Source: Actinoplanes sp. TFC3 (lineage in GTDB: Bacteria > Actinomycetota > Actinomycetes > Mycobacteriales > Micromonosporaceae). Taken from it: a DNA stretch of 64,000 nt. Shown in pieces: positions 1 through 8,914 of the stretch. The first letter of the stretch is position 1. Each line of letters opens with the position of its first letter. Both the position numbers and the translations under genes were made by a program. The stretch spans positions 428,998 through 492,997 of the forward strand of contig NZ_LOJP01000001.1 in assembly GCF_001553785.1 (NCBI RefSeq), in the 5' to 3' direction. Below the pieces are notes generated by a model. It was not told where the DNA came from. It did not search any database and worked only from the letters and a program-made list of their open reading frames with translations.

Positions 1-400
1 CCACAAACGTCGTAACCCCCTGAGCCAGCGCCCCAACCGCCACAGCCCGGAAGCTGACCGAATGGCTCCCGGACACGATGGGAAACACCGTCCCAACCGC
101 GATCAGCGCAATCCCCGCCAGCAGCGCCAACCCGATCAGCGCCGCCAGCACCCGCCCCGGCCCGCCAGCGGTGACCACCGTTACCGCCCGCCGGGTGGGG
201 TCTTCTCCATTGATCACCGTTACCGTGAGCCAGCACATGGTCAGGAGCAGGCTGCCCGCTGACACCACGTAACTGCCGATCAGCGGGCCGGTGTCATTGA
301 CCGTGAATACCGTCAATGCGGTGAGGTACAGCAGCAGCGGGGCCAGGTATCGCTGCCCGTGAATGGTGAGCGACAGGTAGTACCGAAGCGCGGCGGTCAT
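1..400 (-). CDS. ABC transporter membrane protein, partial (C-terminus outside window)
   Basis: Reading leftward from an ATG at 400, the frame stays open to the window edge, giving about 133 residues. The segments are hydrophobic: one near residues 19-34, one near 43-62 and one near 80-105, as expected for a multi-spanning permease. The start codon overlaps the stop of the upstream ABC ATPase gene by ATGA, a usual sign of translational coupling, so this is most likely the membrane half of that exporter. No family signature is visible in the fragment, so substrate and direction are unknown. The C-terminal part lies beyond base 1. Confidence 0.6.
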   Translation of the reverse strand, partial: MTAALRYYLSLTIHGQRYLAPLLLYLTALTVFTVNDTGPLIGSYVVSAGSLLLTMCWLTVTVINGEDPTRRAVTVVTAGGPGRVLAALIGLALLAGIALIAVGTVFPIVSGSHSVSFRAVAVGALAQGVTTFV

Positions 401-1161
401 GAGCGCCGGACTTCCTCGATTGACCAGTTGTTGCTGAGCAGCCGGTGCAGCACCTCGTCGCACTCGTCGCCCGGCACTTTCAGATGCGCGGTTTTCGTCT
501 GGCCGACGTGGGGCGGCACCGGACGCGCCGTGCCGTAGCGGTTGGTCACCACGATGTGCGCTACCGAGGGTGCCGGGAGGCCGTCGCCCAGCGTGAGGCT
601 GCGGGTGGCGTTGCGCCGGGCGGTCGAGGCGCGGTGGTCGGTGAAGATCACCGTGTCGACTTCGCCGAGGATTTCTTCGAACACGCGGTGGGCTGCGGCG
701 TCGAGCCCCGACCACGGTTCGTCGAGCACCAGCAACTCCGGTCGTACCATGAGGGCCTGCGACAGCGCGACTTTCTGGGCGTTTCCTTTGGACAAGGCCC
801 TGATGGGGGTACGAACACCGCCCGCCAGTTCCAGCCGCTCCAGCCAATGCCCAGCCCGCAGCCGAGCCACCCCGGTAGCAAGCCCTCGTATCCGCCCCAC
901 ATGCGTCAGGTAAGCCAGCGACGACATCGCCCCGTCGGCCGGGAACCGGTCCGGCACGTAGCCGACGATCGCCGGGCGGCCGGTGATGCGGCCCCGCGAC
1001 GGCCGGGACACCCCGGCGATCAGGCGCAGCAGCGTGGACTTTCCCGAACCGTTCGGGCCGGCGACGTATACGTGGTCTCCGGGCTCGATGGAGAACGTGA
1101 CGCCGGACAGGATCCACCGCCCGTGTCCGTACCGTTTCCCGATGTTCTGCAGGGCCAGCAC
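397..1161 (-). CDS. ABC transporter ATP-binding protein
   Basis: A 254-residue single-domain ABC ATPase. The Walker A motif GPNGSGKST lies near residue 36. A signature-like LSKGNAQKVALSQ replaces the canonical LSGGQ form, as in many actinobacterial drug or lantibiotic exporters. The Walker B LLVLDEP and an H-loop (TDHR) follow. The C-terminal 60 residues are variable. The GTG start at 1161 follows the response-regulator stop by about 50 bp. The gene probably belongs with the two-component genes upstream and the permease downstream, a common arrangement in which a NarL-type system controls an efflux or envelope-stress exporter. The substrate cannot be inferred. Confidence 0.85.
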   Translation of the reverse strand: MLALQNIGKRYGHGRWILSGVTFSIEPGDHVYVAGPNGSGKSTLLRLIAGVSRPSRGRITGRPAIVGYVPDRFPADGAMSSLAYLTHVGRIRGLATGVARLRAGHWLERLELAGGVRTPIRALSKGNAQKVALSQALMVRPELLVLDEPWSGLDAAAHRVFEEILGEVDTVIFTDHRASTARRNATRSLTLGDGLPAPSVAHIVVTNRYGTARPVPPHVGQTKTAHLKVPGDECDEVLHRLLSNNWSIEEVRRS

Positions 1162-1213
1162 GTCAGCAGAATGCGGCCTTCCGAGGGTTTTCGCGTCCCC
1201 CGGAAGTAGACAC

Positions 1214-1867
1214 CTAGCGCGGCTTGTACAGCAGCCCGGCCTCGTAGGTCAGCACGGCCAGCTGGGTCCGGTCGCGCACATCGAGTTTGGCGAACATCCG
1301 CCGCAGGTACGTTCGCACCGTCTCGATGCTGAGGAACAGCTCCTCGGCGATCTGCTGATTGGACCGTCCCCGGGCGACCAGCCGCGCGACTTCGACCTCC
1401 CGCGCGGACAGCACCGCATCAGCGAAAGCGTGCCGGCCCGTGGGGCGCCGAGGCGGCGCAAATTGGTGCAGCAGCCGGGCGGTCACTTCCGGCGCCAGCA
1501 TCGCGTGCCCGGCGTGCACCGTGCGGACCGCGTGCAGCACCTCCACCGGCGCCGCGTTCTTGAGCAGGAATCCGGAAGCGCCCAGCCCGAGCGCCTCCTG
1601 CACGTACTCGTCCAGGTCGAAGGTCGTCAGCATGATCACGCGGGTGGCCGTCGTGGCCAGGATCTCGCGGGCCGCCTCAAGGCCGCTGGCGCCGGGCATC
1701 TGGACGTCGAGCAGGGCCACCGCGGGGTTGAGGGCGCCGACCAGCCGAACTGCGGCCAGCCCATCGCCGGCCTCACCGGCGACACGGAAGCCCTCGGTGC
1801 GGTCGAGCAGCTTGCGGTAGGCAGCCCGGAACCGCGCGTCGTCATCGGCGAGGAAGACGGTGATCAT
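1214..1867 (-). CDS. NarL/FixJ-type response regulator
   Basis: A 217-residue DNA-binding response regulator. The N-terminal receiver domain has the acidic pair DDD near residue 8, the phospho-acceptor Asp in ALLDVQMPG near 54, the Thr of MLTTFD and the Lys of FLLKNAAP near 104. The C-terminal LuxR helix-turn-helix carries LSAREVEVARLVARG and SNQQIAEELFLS. The start ATG at 1867 overlaps the kinase stop by ATGA. A longer in-frame extension upstream only shadows the kinase gene and was not used. It should be phosphorylated by the adjacent kinase and may control the downstream ABC exporter; that target is inference. Confidence 0.93.
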   Translation of the reverse strand: MITVFLADDDARFRAAYRKLLDRTEGFRVAGEAGDGLAAVRLVGALNPAVALLDVQMPGASGLEAAREILATTATRVIMLTTFDLDEYVQEALGLGASGFLLKNAAPVEVLHAVRTVHAGHAMLAPEVTARLLHQFAPPRRPTGRHAFADAVLSAREVEVARLVARGRSNQQIAEELFLSIETVRTYLRRMFAKLDVRDRTQLAVLTYEAGLLYKPR

Positions 1868-2799
1868 GGCAGCCGGGCCCGTACCTCGAAACCGCCGTCG
1901 GGATGGTTGCCCCACGACACAGTGCCGCCGGCCAGTTCGACGCGTTCCCGCATGCCCCGCAACCCGAACCCGCCGTCGCCCAGCCTGGTGGCACCGGGTC
2001 CATGATCGCGGACCACGATCACGGTGCTGCCATTTTCGTCGTGCACGTCGACCTGGCAGGCCGCCCCGGGAGCGTGCCGTACGACGTTGGTCAACGCCTC
2101 CTGCACGATCCAATAAGCGGTAGTGCCGGTGCCCGCCGGCAACGCGACGCGCGCCGACAGCGGGGTAGCCGGGCGGGGCGCGCGCAATGTACGTACCAAA
2201 GTCTGAATCTGCCCCAAGGCTCCCCGGGCGTGCGTCTCGATCCCCGCCAGCGTTTCCCGCAGCTCTTTCTCCTCGGCGTCCGGCAGGGCGGCGACGACTC
2301 CGGCCTCGGCCGTGATCGTGCCGAGCGCCCGCCCGACCACGTCGTGCACGTCCCGGGCGACCGCGAGCTGGACCTGCGCGCGTTCCGCCTCGATCTGCCG
2401 GCCCACAACCGTGCCCAGCAGCCCCGCAGCGGTCAGTGCGATAACTGACACCAGCGCACGCTGCCCGAGCCCATGCGACGGTACGGCGCTTACCACCGCC
2501 ACGCCGGCAACCAGGATGGGCAGCCAGACGGCCGGATGGCGCACGCGGCTGGCCTGGTGCACCGCGAGCGGATAGAGGCACCAAGCGGTGGCCAGCATCG
2601 GGTCCTCGGTCAGCTGAAAAACCGTGCCAAGGAGGGTGACGGCCCCCGCGACCAGCGTGGCCTGAGAAGGATGACGCCGCCGCAGCGCCATTGCTGCGGC
2701 GGCGACACCGGCCAGAAGCAGCCCGGCCGCCCGGCTGTCGGAGCGAAGCGCAGGCGGGAGCCAGAAGACCACAACGACAAACGCGGCGACCAGCATCAC
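1864..2799 (-). CDS. Sensor histidine kinase (HisKA_3 / NarX-DesK type)
   Basis: A 311-residue membrane kinase. About four hydrophobic segments fill residues 1-130. The dimerisation helix has the phospho-acceptor histidine in ARDVHDVVGRAL near 151. The HATPase_c domain shows the N-box QEALTNVVRHA, the G1 box DHGPG and the G2 motif GFGLRGMRERV. The start is GTG at 2799 or ATG at 2796, with a stop upstream in frame. The gene lies 24 bp after the PspC gene and is coupled by ATGA to the regulator. PspC proteins beside NarL-type kinases are typical of actinobacterial envelope-stress modules. The signal is unknown. Confidence 0.92.
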   Translation of the reverse strand: MMLVAAFVVVVFWLPPALRSDSRAAGLLLAGVAAAAMALRRRHPSQATLVAGAVTLLGTVFQLTEDPMLATAWCLYPLAVHQASRVRHPAVWLPILVAGVAVVSAVPSHGLGQRALVSVIALTAAGLLGTVVGRQIEAERAQVQLAVARDVHDVVGRALGTITAEAGVVAALPDAEEKELRETLAGIETHARGALGQIQTLVRTLRAPRPATPLSARVALPAGTGTTAYWIVQEALTNVVRHAPGAACQVDVHDENGSTVIVVRDHGPGATRLGDGGFGLRGMRERVELAGGTVSWGNHPDGGFEVRARLP

Positions 2800-2823
2800 C
2801 GCATCGTATGCCGCCGGGCGCGG

Positions 2824-3009
2824 TCACTCGTTGGGCAGCAGCGCCCAGAGCACGAGGTAGATCAGGAACTGGGGACCGGGCAGCAGGCAGGACACGACGA
2901 AGATCAGCCGGACCATGCCCGATGAGATGCCGAAGCGGCGGCCCAGACCGGCGCACACACCCGCGATCCAACGGTCGTCACGGGGCCTGGCAAGGCGGCG
3001 GGTCGTCAT
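2824..3009 (-). CDS. PspC domain small membrane protein
   Basis: A 61-residue PspC-domain protein. The N-terminal half has the family pattern RWIAGVCAGLGRRFGI and the C-terminal half is one transmembrane helix (IFVVSCLLPG..LIYLVLWALLP). ATG at 3009 is preferred over an in-frame GTG at 3018 because the GGAG ribosome site at 3018-3021 lies 8 nt before the ATG and would overlap the GTG. It leads a likely operon with the sensor kinase and response regulator. By family knowledge PspC acts at the cytoplasmic membrane in envelope-stress sensing. Confidence 0.88.
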   Translation of the reverse strand: MTTRRLARPRDDRWIAGVCAGLGRRFGISSGMVRLIFVVSCLLPGPQFLIYLVLWALLPNE

Positions 3010-3244
3010 TGCGTTCACTCCTTCGGTGGGGCCGGAACCCGGTTGCTCCGGCCGCTTTCCACGCTAGATGGATCTCTGTGAGCCGCCCTCGGTCCTGAGA
3101 TGGAGAAGGCGGTTCACATTCCCGTAAGGGGACCCCGTACCCGATGCGGCCGCGCTGTTAACATCGGGGCAAATTCCACCGCCTACTCTCCGCAGTTAAA
3201 AGCCTGGCTGCTCCGGAGGCGGTGTGAAGGGGAGGGATGTCGCG

Positions 3245-5218
3245 GTGACGCTCGCCGTGCTGTGCGGGAGTACCGCAAACGTTCTCACGTCGGAAACCGC
3301 CAGCGAGGTGCGGTCGGCGCTGCTGGCAGCCGGGGCAACCCGGGTGGTCAGCGTGAACGGTCCGGATATGTCCGCCCAGTTGCTCCGGCTGGCCGCGCTG
3401 GCCGAGGAGGCCGACGAGCCGCTGCTGCTCTGCGCGGATGATCTTGTGGCGCACCCGAGTCTGCTGTGGACGCTGGCCACCGAGCCGGCCGGTCGCAGCA
3501 CCGCGCTGGTCGCCGCCACGCAGAGTGGTGACGGCGGCGACCTCCGGGAGGATCGGGGGCGGCTCGTGGCGGCCCCCGATGGCCCTACCCGATTCCTCGG
3601 CGCGCTCTGTCTCGCCCAGACCGATCTGGGGCTCGTCACGGCTGCGGTGGCAAACGCCCGGCGGCCCCGGGGCGGCACCGATGTGCTGGTCACGGCGACA
3701 AACGCGCTCGACGTTCTGCTGCCCGGCCTGCTCGGTGCCGGGCTGGTCCCGATCGCCACCCGGGTGCGCCTGCTGCACGCCGAACGGGTGCACACCCACG
3801 CGCAACTGAGCGCCGCCCGCCAGAAGGTCGCGGCGGTGGATGAGGACAAGGCGCTGCTGCGGCTCGCGGTCAAGGAGAAGGACGACTTCTTCACCACGTA
3901 CGCCGTCAGTAGCTGGTCACCGCTGGTCACCAAGCTGTGCGCTCGCGCCAAGCTCACGCCCAGTCAGGTCACCGCGCTGTCGGTACTGTTCGCGGTGGCC
4001 GCCGCGCTCGCCTTCTGGCAGGCCTCCCGACCGGCTTTGATCATCGGGGCGGTGCTGCTCTACCTCGGGTTTGTGCTCGACTGCGTGGACGGCCAGCTCG
4101 CCCGCTACACCCGCAAGTTCGGCGCGTTCGGCGGCTGGCTCGACACCATGGCCGACCGGGCGAAGGAGTACGTGGTCTACGCCGGGCTCGCCGCCGGGGC
4201 CGAGCGCCTCGGGTTGTCGTTCGCCTGGCCGCTGGCGATCACCGCCATCGTGCTGCAGACCGTGCGCCACATGACCGACACCTGGTACGGCGCCCTGCAC
4301 GACGAAGCAGCAGCTCGCCAAGCCGTCGGCACGGCCGGCAACTCCGACGCCGGTGGGGGGGTGGGCGCCCGGCTCAGCCGCGCCTCCAACAAGGTGCAGG
4401 CCGACACCGGCTCGGTGGCGTACTGGCTCAAGCGCATCGTGGTGTTCCCGATCGGCGAACGCTGGGCCCTGATCGCGGTCCTCGCGGCGGTCGCCAACGG
4501 CCGTATCGCGCTGGCTGCCGTGGTTGTCTGGGGCTTGCTCGCGTTCGCGTACACCCTGGGTCTGCGGTCGTTGCGTTCGATCTCCATGCGCGTTGGCGTT
4601 CTCACCACCGTCGACACCTCGCAGCACCGTGACGACGGCCGGCTGGTCCGGGGCGTGGTCAGCGCGGCCGGACTTCGGCAACCGCTGATCTGGGCCGTCC
4701 TGGCAGCGGTGGCCCCACTGGCGTTGATCGGCGCCGTTGCGGCCGGCTGGGTGCACCGGGGCACACCCTGGCGGGCCGGTGACCTGGAATGGGTCCGGGC
4801 CGGCGGTGCTGGGATCTGGCTCGTGGTGGCGGCCCTGATCGTGCTGCTCGCCGGGGCCGCGGCGCGCTCGGATCATGGCGGGCCGCTCGACTGGCTGGTG
4901 CCGGCCGGGCTGCGGGCCGCGGAGTACCTGGTGGCGGTGGCGGTCGCGATGATCTGCGACGTACCGCCGCCCGTGGTGTTCGCGCTGCTGTTCGTGCTCG
5001 CGCTGCACCACTACGACCTGACCGCCCGGATGGAGAAGGGCGCACCGGGCAAACCGGCGAAGCGCGCTCTGCTGGGCTGGGACGGCCGGGTCGTCCTGCT
5101 GGTGTTTTTCGCGCTGGCCGGGATCGCCACCGGTGGGGAGCTGCTGCTCGCCATCGGGATCGGCGTGCACTTTCTCACGGGGGCCATCAAGGACTGGCGA
5201 ACCGGAGAGAGCCGATGA
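3245..5218 (+). CDS. CDP-alcohol phosphatidyltransferase with N-terminal nucleotidyltransferase-like domain and DUF5941-type C-terminus
   Basis: A 657-residue integral membrane enzyme. Residues 1-200 look like a degenerate sugar-nucleotidyltransferase Rossmann domain. Residues 230-400 carry the complete CDP-alcohol phosphatidyltransferase signature DGQLAR....FG....LD..AD, with all catalytic Asp residues, set in several membrane helices. The C-terminal 250 residues are further helices of the type called DUF5941. It should transfer a phospho-alcohol from a CDP donor to a lipid or glycosyl acceptor. The stop overlaps the start of the next glycerophosphotransferase gene (ATGA). GTG 3245 is chosen because GGAGG at 3231-3235 is 9 nt away. 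An alternative GTG at 3224 sits only 4 nt after another GGAGG. Acceptor and product are unknown. Confidence 0.82.
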   Translation: MTLAVLCGSTANVLTSETASEVRSALLAAGATRVVSVNGPDMSAQLLRLAALAEEADEPLLLCADDLVAHPSLLWTLATEPAGRSTALVAATQSGDGGDLREDRGRLVAAPDGPTRFLGALCLAQTDLGLVTAAVANARRPRGGTDVLVTATNALDVLLPGLLGAGLVPIATRVRLLHAERVHTHAQLSAARQKVAAVDEDKALLRLAVKEKDDFFTTYAVSSWSPLVTKLCARAKLTPSQVTALSVLFAVAAALAFWQASRPALIIGAVLLYLGFVLDCVDGQLARYTRKFGAFGGWLDTMADRAKEYVVYAGLAAGAERLGLSFAWPLAITAIVLQTVRHMTDTWYGALHDEAAARQAVGTAGNSDAGGGVGARLSRASNKVQADTGSVAYWLKRIVVFPIGERWALIAVLAAVANGRIALAAVVVWGLLAFAYTLGLRSLRSISMRVGVLTTVDTSQHRDDGRLVRGVVSAAGLRQPLIWAVLAAVAPLALIGAVAAGWVHRGTPWRAGDLEWVRAGGAGIWLVVAALIVLLAGAAARSDHGGPLDWLVPAGLRAAEYLVAVAVAMICDVPPPVVFALLFVLALHHYDLTARMEKGAPGKPAKRALLGWDGRVVLLVFFALAGIATGGELLLAIGIGVHFLTGAIKDWRTGESR

Positions 5219-7389
5219 CCCTGCTCAGCGTCGTGCTGCCCGTCTACAAGGTGCAGGGCTACCTGCGGCAATGCCTGGACTCGCTGCTCGACCAGGCGTT
5301 CACCGACTTCGAGATCGTGGCGGTGGACGACTGCTCGCCGGACAACAGCGGCGCCATCCTCGCCGAGTACGCCGCCCGTGACTCCCGCGTCCGGGTTGTC
5401 CCGCTGGCCGAGAACGTCGGCCTGGGCCGCGCTCGCAACGCCGGGCTCGACCACGCGACCGGCGAGTACGTGTGGTTTGTCGACAGCGACGACTGGCTGG
5501 CCCAGGGCGCGCTGACCGCGGTGGCCGACCGGATCACCGCCACCACGCCGGACGTGCTGATCGTCGGCTTCGACCGGGTCAACTGGGACTCCAAGGTCAA
5601 CCTGTCCGGCGTGATCCAGGTGCTGGCTGCCGCGCCGCAGACCTTCACCGCCGAGCAATGGCCCCGCGTGTTCACCATCCTGCACGTCGCGTGGAACAAG
5701 GTCATCCGCCGCGACCTGCTGGTCAAGCTGGGCTTCCGCTTCGAGCAAGGCTGGTACGAGGACGTCTCGTTCACCTTCCCCGTCCTCGCCGCGGCCGAGC
5801 GGATCACCGCCCTGCCGCGCGTCTGCGTGCACTATCGCCAGCGCCGTACCGGAGCGATCACCCGCACCCTCGACGACCGGCACTTCGAGATCTTCGACCA
5901 CTGGGGGCATGCGATGGCCCTGGTCGAGGAGTATTCCGAGCGCGCCGACAAGCTGCGCCCGGTGCTGTTCCAACGGATGATGTGGCACTACCTGCTGGTC
6001 CTGCGCAACGCCCAGCGGGTGAAGAAGGCGTCGCGCCGGCGCTTCTTCGAGCGGATGCACGAGGACTATCGCCGCTACCAGCCGGCCGGTGCTGTGCGGG
6101 CGCCGAGCCACGGGCAGAACCTGCGGTTCCAGGCGATCGAGCGGGGGTCGTTCACGCAGTTCCGCTTGCTGCAGCAGACAATTCAGGCGGCAAAAGCCGT
6201 TAACCGGGTACGCCGGGTGCCGCTCGGCCGCACCAAGGGCTTCGCCAAACGGGTACGTCAAGCGCTGTACCGCGGCTACTACAAGCTGCAGTTGCGCGGG
6301 CCGGTCGACGAGCACCTCGCGTTGTATGCGGCCTACTGGTATCGCGGTGTCACGTGCAACCCGGCCGCGATTGCCGCCAAGGCCGGGGAACTGGCCCCGC
6401 AGGTCCGCAACGTCTGGGTCGTGAGCAAGGCCCGGGCCGCCTCGGTGCCGCCGGGCACCGATTACGTGATCGCCGGTTCGCTGCCGTACTACCGCTCCCT
6501 CGCCCGCGCCCGTTACCTGGTCAACAACGTGAACTGGCCGAACTGGGTGGTCAAGCGCACCCACACCACGCACGTGATGACCCACCACGGCACGCCGCTG
6601 AAGATGATGGGCATGGACCAGGCCGACCACCCGGCCGCCGCCATGGACCAGAATTTCCACGCCCAGATGCGCCGGGCCGACCGCTGGGACTTCAGCATCA
6701 CCGCCAACGCGCACACCACGATCGCCTGGGAGCGCGCCTACCCCTGCCGTCACGAGACCCTCGAGCTGGGCTATCCACGCAACGACCGGCTGGCCACTGC
6801 GACAACGGCAGAGACTTCAGCGGTACGGACAAAGCTCGGCATCCAGCCCCACGAACGCGTCGTGCTCTACGCCCCGACGCACCGCGAGTGGTTGCCGCTG
6901 GGCAAGCAGGTCCTCGATGTCGAGGCGTTCGCCGACCGGCTCGGCCCCGACACCGTGCTGCTGGTCCGGGCGCACTACTTCTATGTGACAGCAGACCATG
7001 AGGCGCAGGCCCGGCGGGGGCGGATTGTCGACGTGTCGGCGTACCCCATCGTCGAGGATCTGTATCTCGCGGCGGACGTCATGATGACCGACTATTCGTC
7101 CGCCATGTTTGATTTCGCGGTGCTGGATCGGCCTTTGGTGATTTTCGCGCCCGATTGGCAGGCTTATCGCGAATTGCGCGGCGTCTACTTCGACCTCACC
7201 GAGGTGCCCCCGGGCGAGCTGGCCGTGACGTTCGAGGACCTGGTCGAGGTCTTCGACTCCGGCTCCTATGCCAGCGACATCGCGGCCGCTCAGCGGGACC
7301 GCTTCCGGCAACGGTTCTGCTATCTCGATGACGGAAAAGCTGCGGAGCGCGTGGTTCGCCGGGTGCTGCTGAAAGAGTCAGCTTCGTAA
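5215..7389 (+). CDS. Bifunctional GT2 glycosyltransferase / CDP-glycerol glycerophosphotransferase (TagF-like) fusion
   Basis: A 724-residue two-domain cytoplasmic enzyme. Residues 1-210 are a GT-A family 2 transferase: LLSVVLPVYKVQGYLRQ at the start, then VDDCSPDNSG and the metal-binding VDSDDW. Residues 370-720 are a CDP-glycerol:poly(glycerophosphate) transferase: THHGTPLKMMGMD, LGYPRND, VLYAPTHREW and the signature MTDYSSAMFDFAVLDRP. Such fusions build teichoic-acid-like wall polymers from a nucleotide-activated polyol phosphate. Translation is coupled to the CDP-alcohol phosphatidyltransferase upstream, and an ABC-2 polymer exporter lies 12 kb away on the same strand. The sugar and polyol are not determinable. 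Confidence 0.88.
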   Translation: MTLLSVVLPVYKVQGYLRQCLDSLLDQAFTDFEIVAVDDCSPDNSGAILAEYAARDSRVRVVPLAENVGLGRARNAGLDHATGEYVWFVDSDDWLAQGALTAVADRITATTPDVLIVGFDRVNWDSKVNLSGVIQVLAAAPQTFTAEQWPRVFTILHVAWNKVIRRDLLVKLGFRFEQGWYEDVSFTFPVLAAAERITALPRVCVHYRQRRTGAITRTLDDRHFEIFDHWGHAMALVEEYSERADKLRPVLFQRMMWHYLLVLRNAQRVKKASRRRFFERMHEDYRRYQPAGAVRAPSHGQNLRFQAIERGSFTQFRLLQQTIQAAKAVNRVRRVPLGRTKGFAKRVRQALYRGYYKLQLRGPVDEHLALYAAYWYRGVTCNPAAIAAKAGELAPQVRNVWVVSKARAASVPPGTDYVIAGSLPYYRSLARARYLVNNVNWPNWVVKRTHTTHVMTHHGTPLKMMGMDQADHPAAAMDQNFHAQMRRADRWDFSITANAHTTIAWERAYPCRHETLELGYPRNDRLATATTAETSAVRTKLGIQPHERVVLYAPTHREWLPLGKQVLDVEAFADRLGPDTVLLVRAHYFYVTADHEAQARRGRIVDVSAYPIVEDLYLAADVMMTDYSSAMFDFAVLDRPLVIFAPDWQAYRELRGVYFDLTEVPPGELAVTFEDLVEVFDSGSYASDIAAAQRDRFRQRFCYLDDGKAAERVVRRVLLKESAS

Positions 7390-7481
7390 ATTTTCGGCTA
7401 TTGGCCGTTCGCCCGATGGCTTCTATTGATGCGTGTAGTCACGCTAGGCCATCGTCGCAGCTCAATAGCGGGAGGTTGACG

Positions 7482-8780
7482 GTGTCCACCGTCGCGCTCA
7501 AGGACGTCACAAAGGTCTGGCCGGATGGCACCGTGGCGGTCGACCGGGTCAGCCTCGACGTGCAGGACGGGGAGTTCCTCGTGCTGCTCGGCCCGTCCGG
7601 TTGCGGGAAGTCGACAGTGCTGCGGATGATCGCCGGGCTGGAGGATCCCAGCGCCGGGGCCATCCTGCTCAACGGCGAACCGGTCATGGACGTGCCGCCG
7701 CGCGACCGCCGGATCGCCATGGTCTTCCAGGACTTCGCGCTCTATCCGCACATGACCGTCGGCGGCAACATCGGCTTCCCGCTCAAGCTCTCCGGGGTCG
7801 AGGCGGGCCCGCGCGACGAACGGATCAGCGATGTGGCCAGCGCGCTGGGCATCGGCGACGTGCTCGGCCGCAAGCCCGGCCAGCTGTCCGGTGGTCAGCG
7901 GCAACGGGTGGCGATGGGCCGGGCCATAGTGCGCCGGCCGGGGCTGTTCCTGATGGACGAGCCGCTCTCCAACCTCGACAGCGGGCTGCGGGCTGAGCTG
8001 CGCGCCGAGATCACCGGGCTCACCCGGGAGCTGGGCGTCACCACGATGTACGTCACGCACGACCAAGCCGAGGCGCTGACCATGGCCGACCGGGTGGCGA
8101 TCATGCGCAAGGGCGTGCTGCAGGACATCGGCACCCCGACCGAGGTGTACGGCCGTCCGGCGACCCTGTACGTCGCGGCGTTCCTCGGCTCGCCGCGGAT
8201 GAACCTGCTCGAAGCCTCGGTGTACGTCCACCTGGACCGCTACATCGCCCTCAACCTCGGTGAGCAGGCGCTCTACCTGCCCTGGAACGACATCCGTGCC
8301 CGGCCGCTGGCGCACTACCACGGCGAGCGGATCGTGGTCGGCATGCGGGCCGAGGCGCTGACCCCGGTGGCCCCGGACAGTCCCGGCGACGTGCTGCAGG
8401 GCCGGATCCGCTACCTCGAGCACCACGGCCACGAGTCGCTCGCGTTCCTGGACATCGGGGCTACCGCGATCGCCGTCGACGAGCTCGGTAAGGGCGTGAC
8501 CGGCAGCGCGCCGACCGGCGGTGGGGCGCTGCGCCGCTTCGGTGACGCGTTGCAGCGGCTCACCGGGCGCGCCGAGGATCCCCTGGAGCACCGCGAGACC
8601 GAGAAGGCCTCGGTGCTCAACGATCCCGGCCGGCACCATCGCCGGCCCGCCGAACTCGCGGTCCGGCTGGCGCCCTACCCGGCGATCTCGGCCGGGCAGC
8701 CGCTGGCGATCAATGTACGCATGGATGCCCTTCACTTTTTTGACGAGCGTGGGGACCGCATCGACGTCGGCTGGCGCTGA
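7482..8780 (+). CDS. Sugar ABC transporter ATP-binding protein (UgpC/MsiK-like) with TOBE insertion
   Basis: A 432-residue importer ATPase. It shows Walker A GPSGCGKST, the Q-loop VFQDFALYPHMTV, the signature LSGGQRQRVAMGR, Walker B GLFLMDEPLSNLD and the switch YVTHDQAEALTMADR, followed by a regulatory OB/TOBE region. Typical MsiK/UgpC proteins have about 370 residues. Here an extra Gly/Arg/His-rich stretch of about 60 residues interrupts the TOBE part near residues 335-395. The GTG start is supported by GGAGG at 7471-7475, 6 nt upstream; longer readings to 7401 lack a ribosome site. No permease or binding protein is adjacent, which fits a shared ATPase serving several sugar importers. Confidence 0.88.
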   Translation: MSTVALKDVTKVWPDGTVAVDRVSLDVQDGEFLVLLGPSGCGKSTVLRMIAGLEDPSAGAILLNGEPVMDVPPRDRRIAMVFQDFALYPHMTVGGNIGFPLKLSGVEAGPRDERISDVASALGIGDVLGRKPGQLSGGQRQRVAMGRAIVRRPGLFLMDEPLSNLDSGLRAELRAEITGLTRELGVTTMYVTHDQAEALTMADRVAIMRKGVLQDIGTPTEVYGRPATLYVAAFLGSPRMNLLEASVYVHLDRYIALNLGEQALYLPWNDIRARPLAHYHGERIVVGMRAEALTPVAPDSPGDVLQGRIRYLEHHGHESLAFLDIGATAIAVDELGKGVTGSAPTGGGALRRFGDALQRLTGRAEDPLEHRETEKASVLNDPGRHHRRPAELAVRLAPYPAISAGQPLAINVRMDALHFFDERGDRIDVGWR

Positions 8781-8914
8781 CATTGTGGCTGGTCCGGCGT
8801 TGAACCCGTGAACTCAGCCGACGAGACGATGCCGTTTCGTTGACACGGTGTCGTATGGTCGCCCCACGTCGGTGCGACGGCGTATCGGCGTCAAACCCCC
8901 GAAGGGTGGCGACA

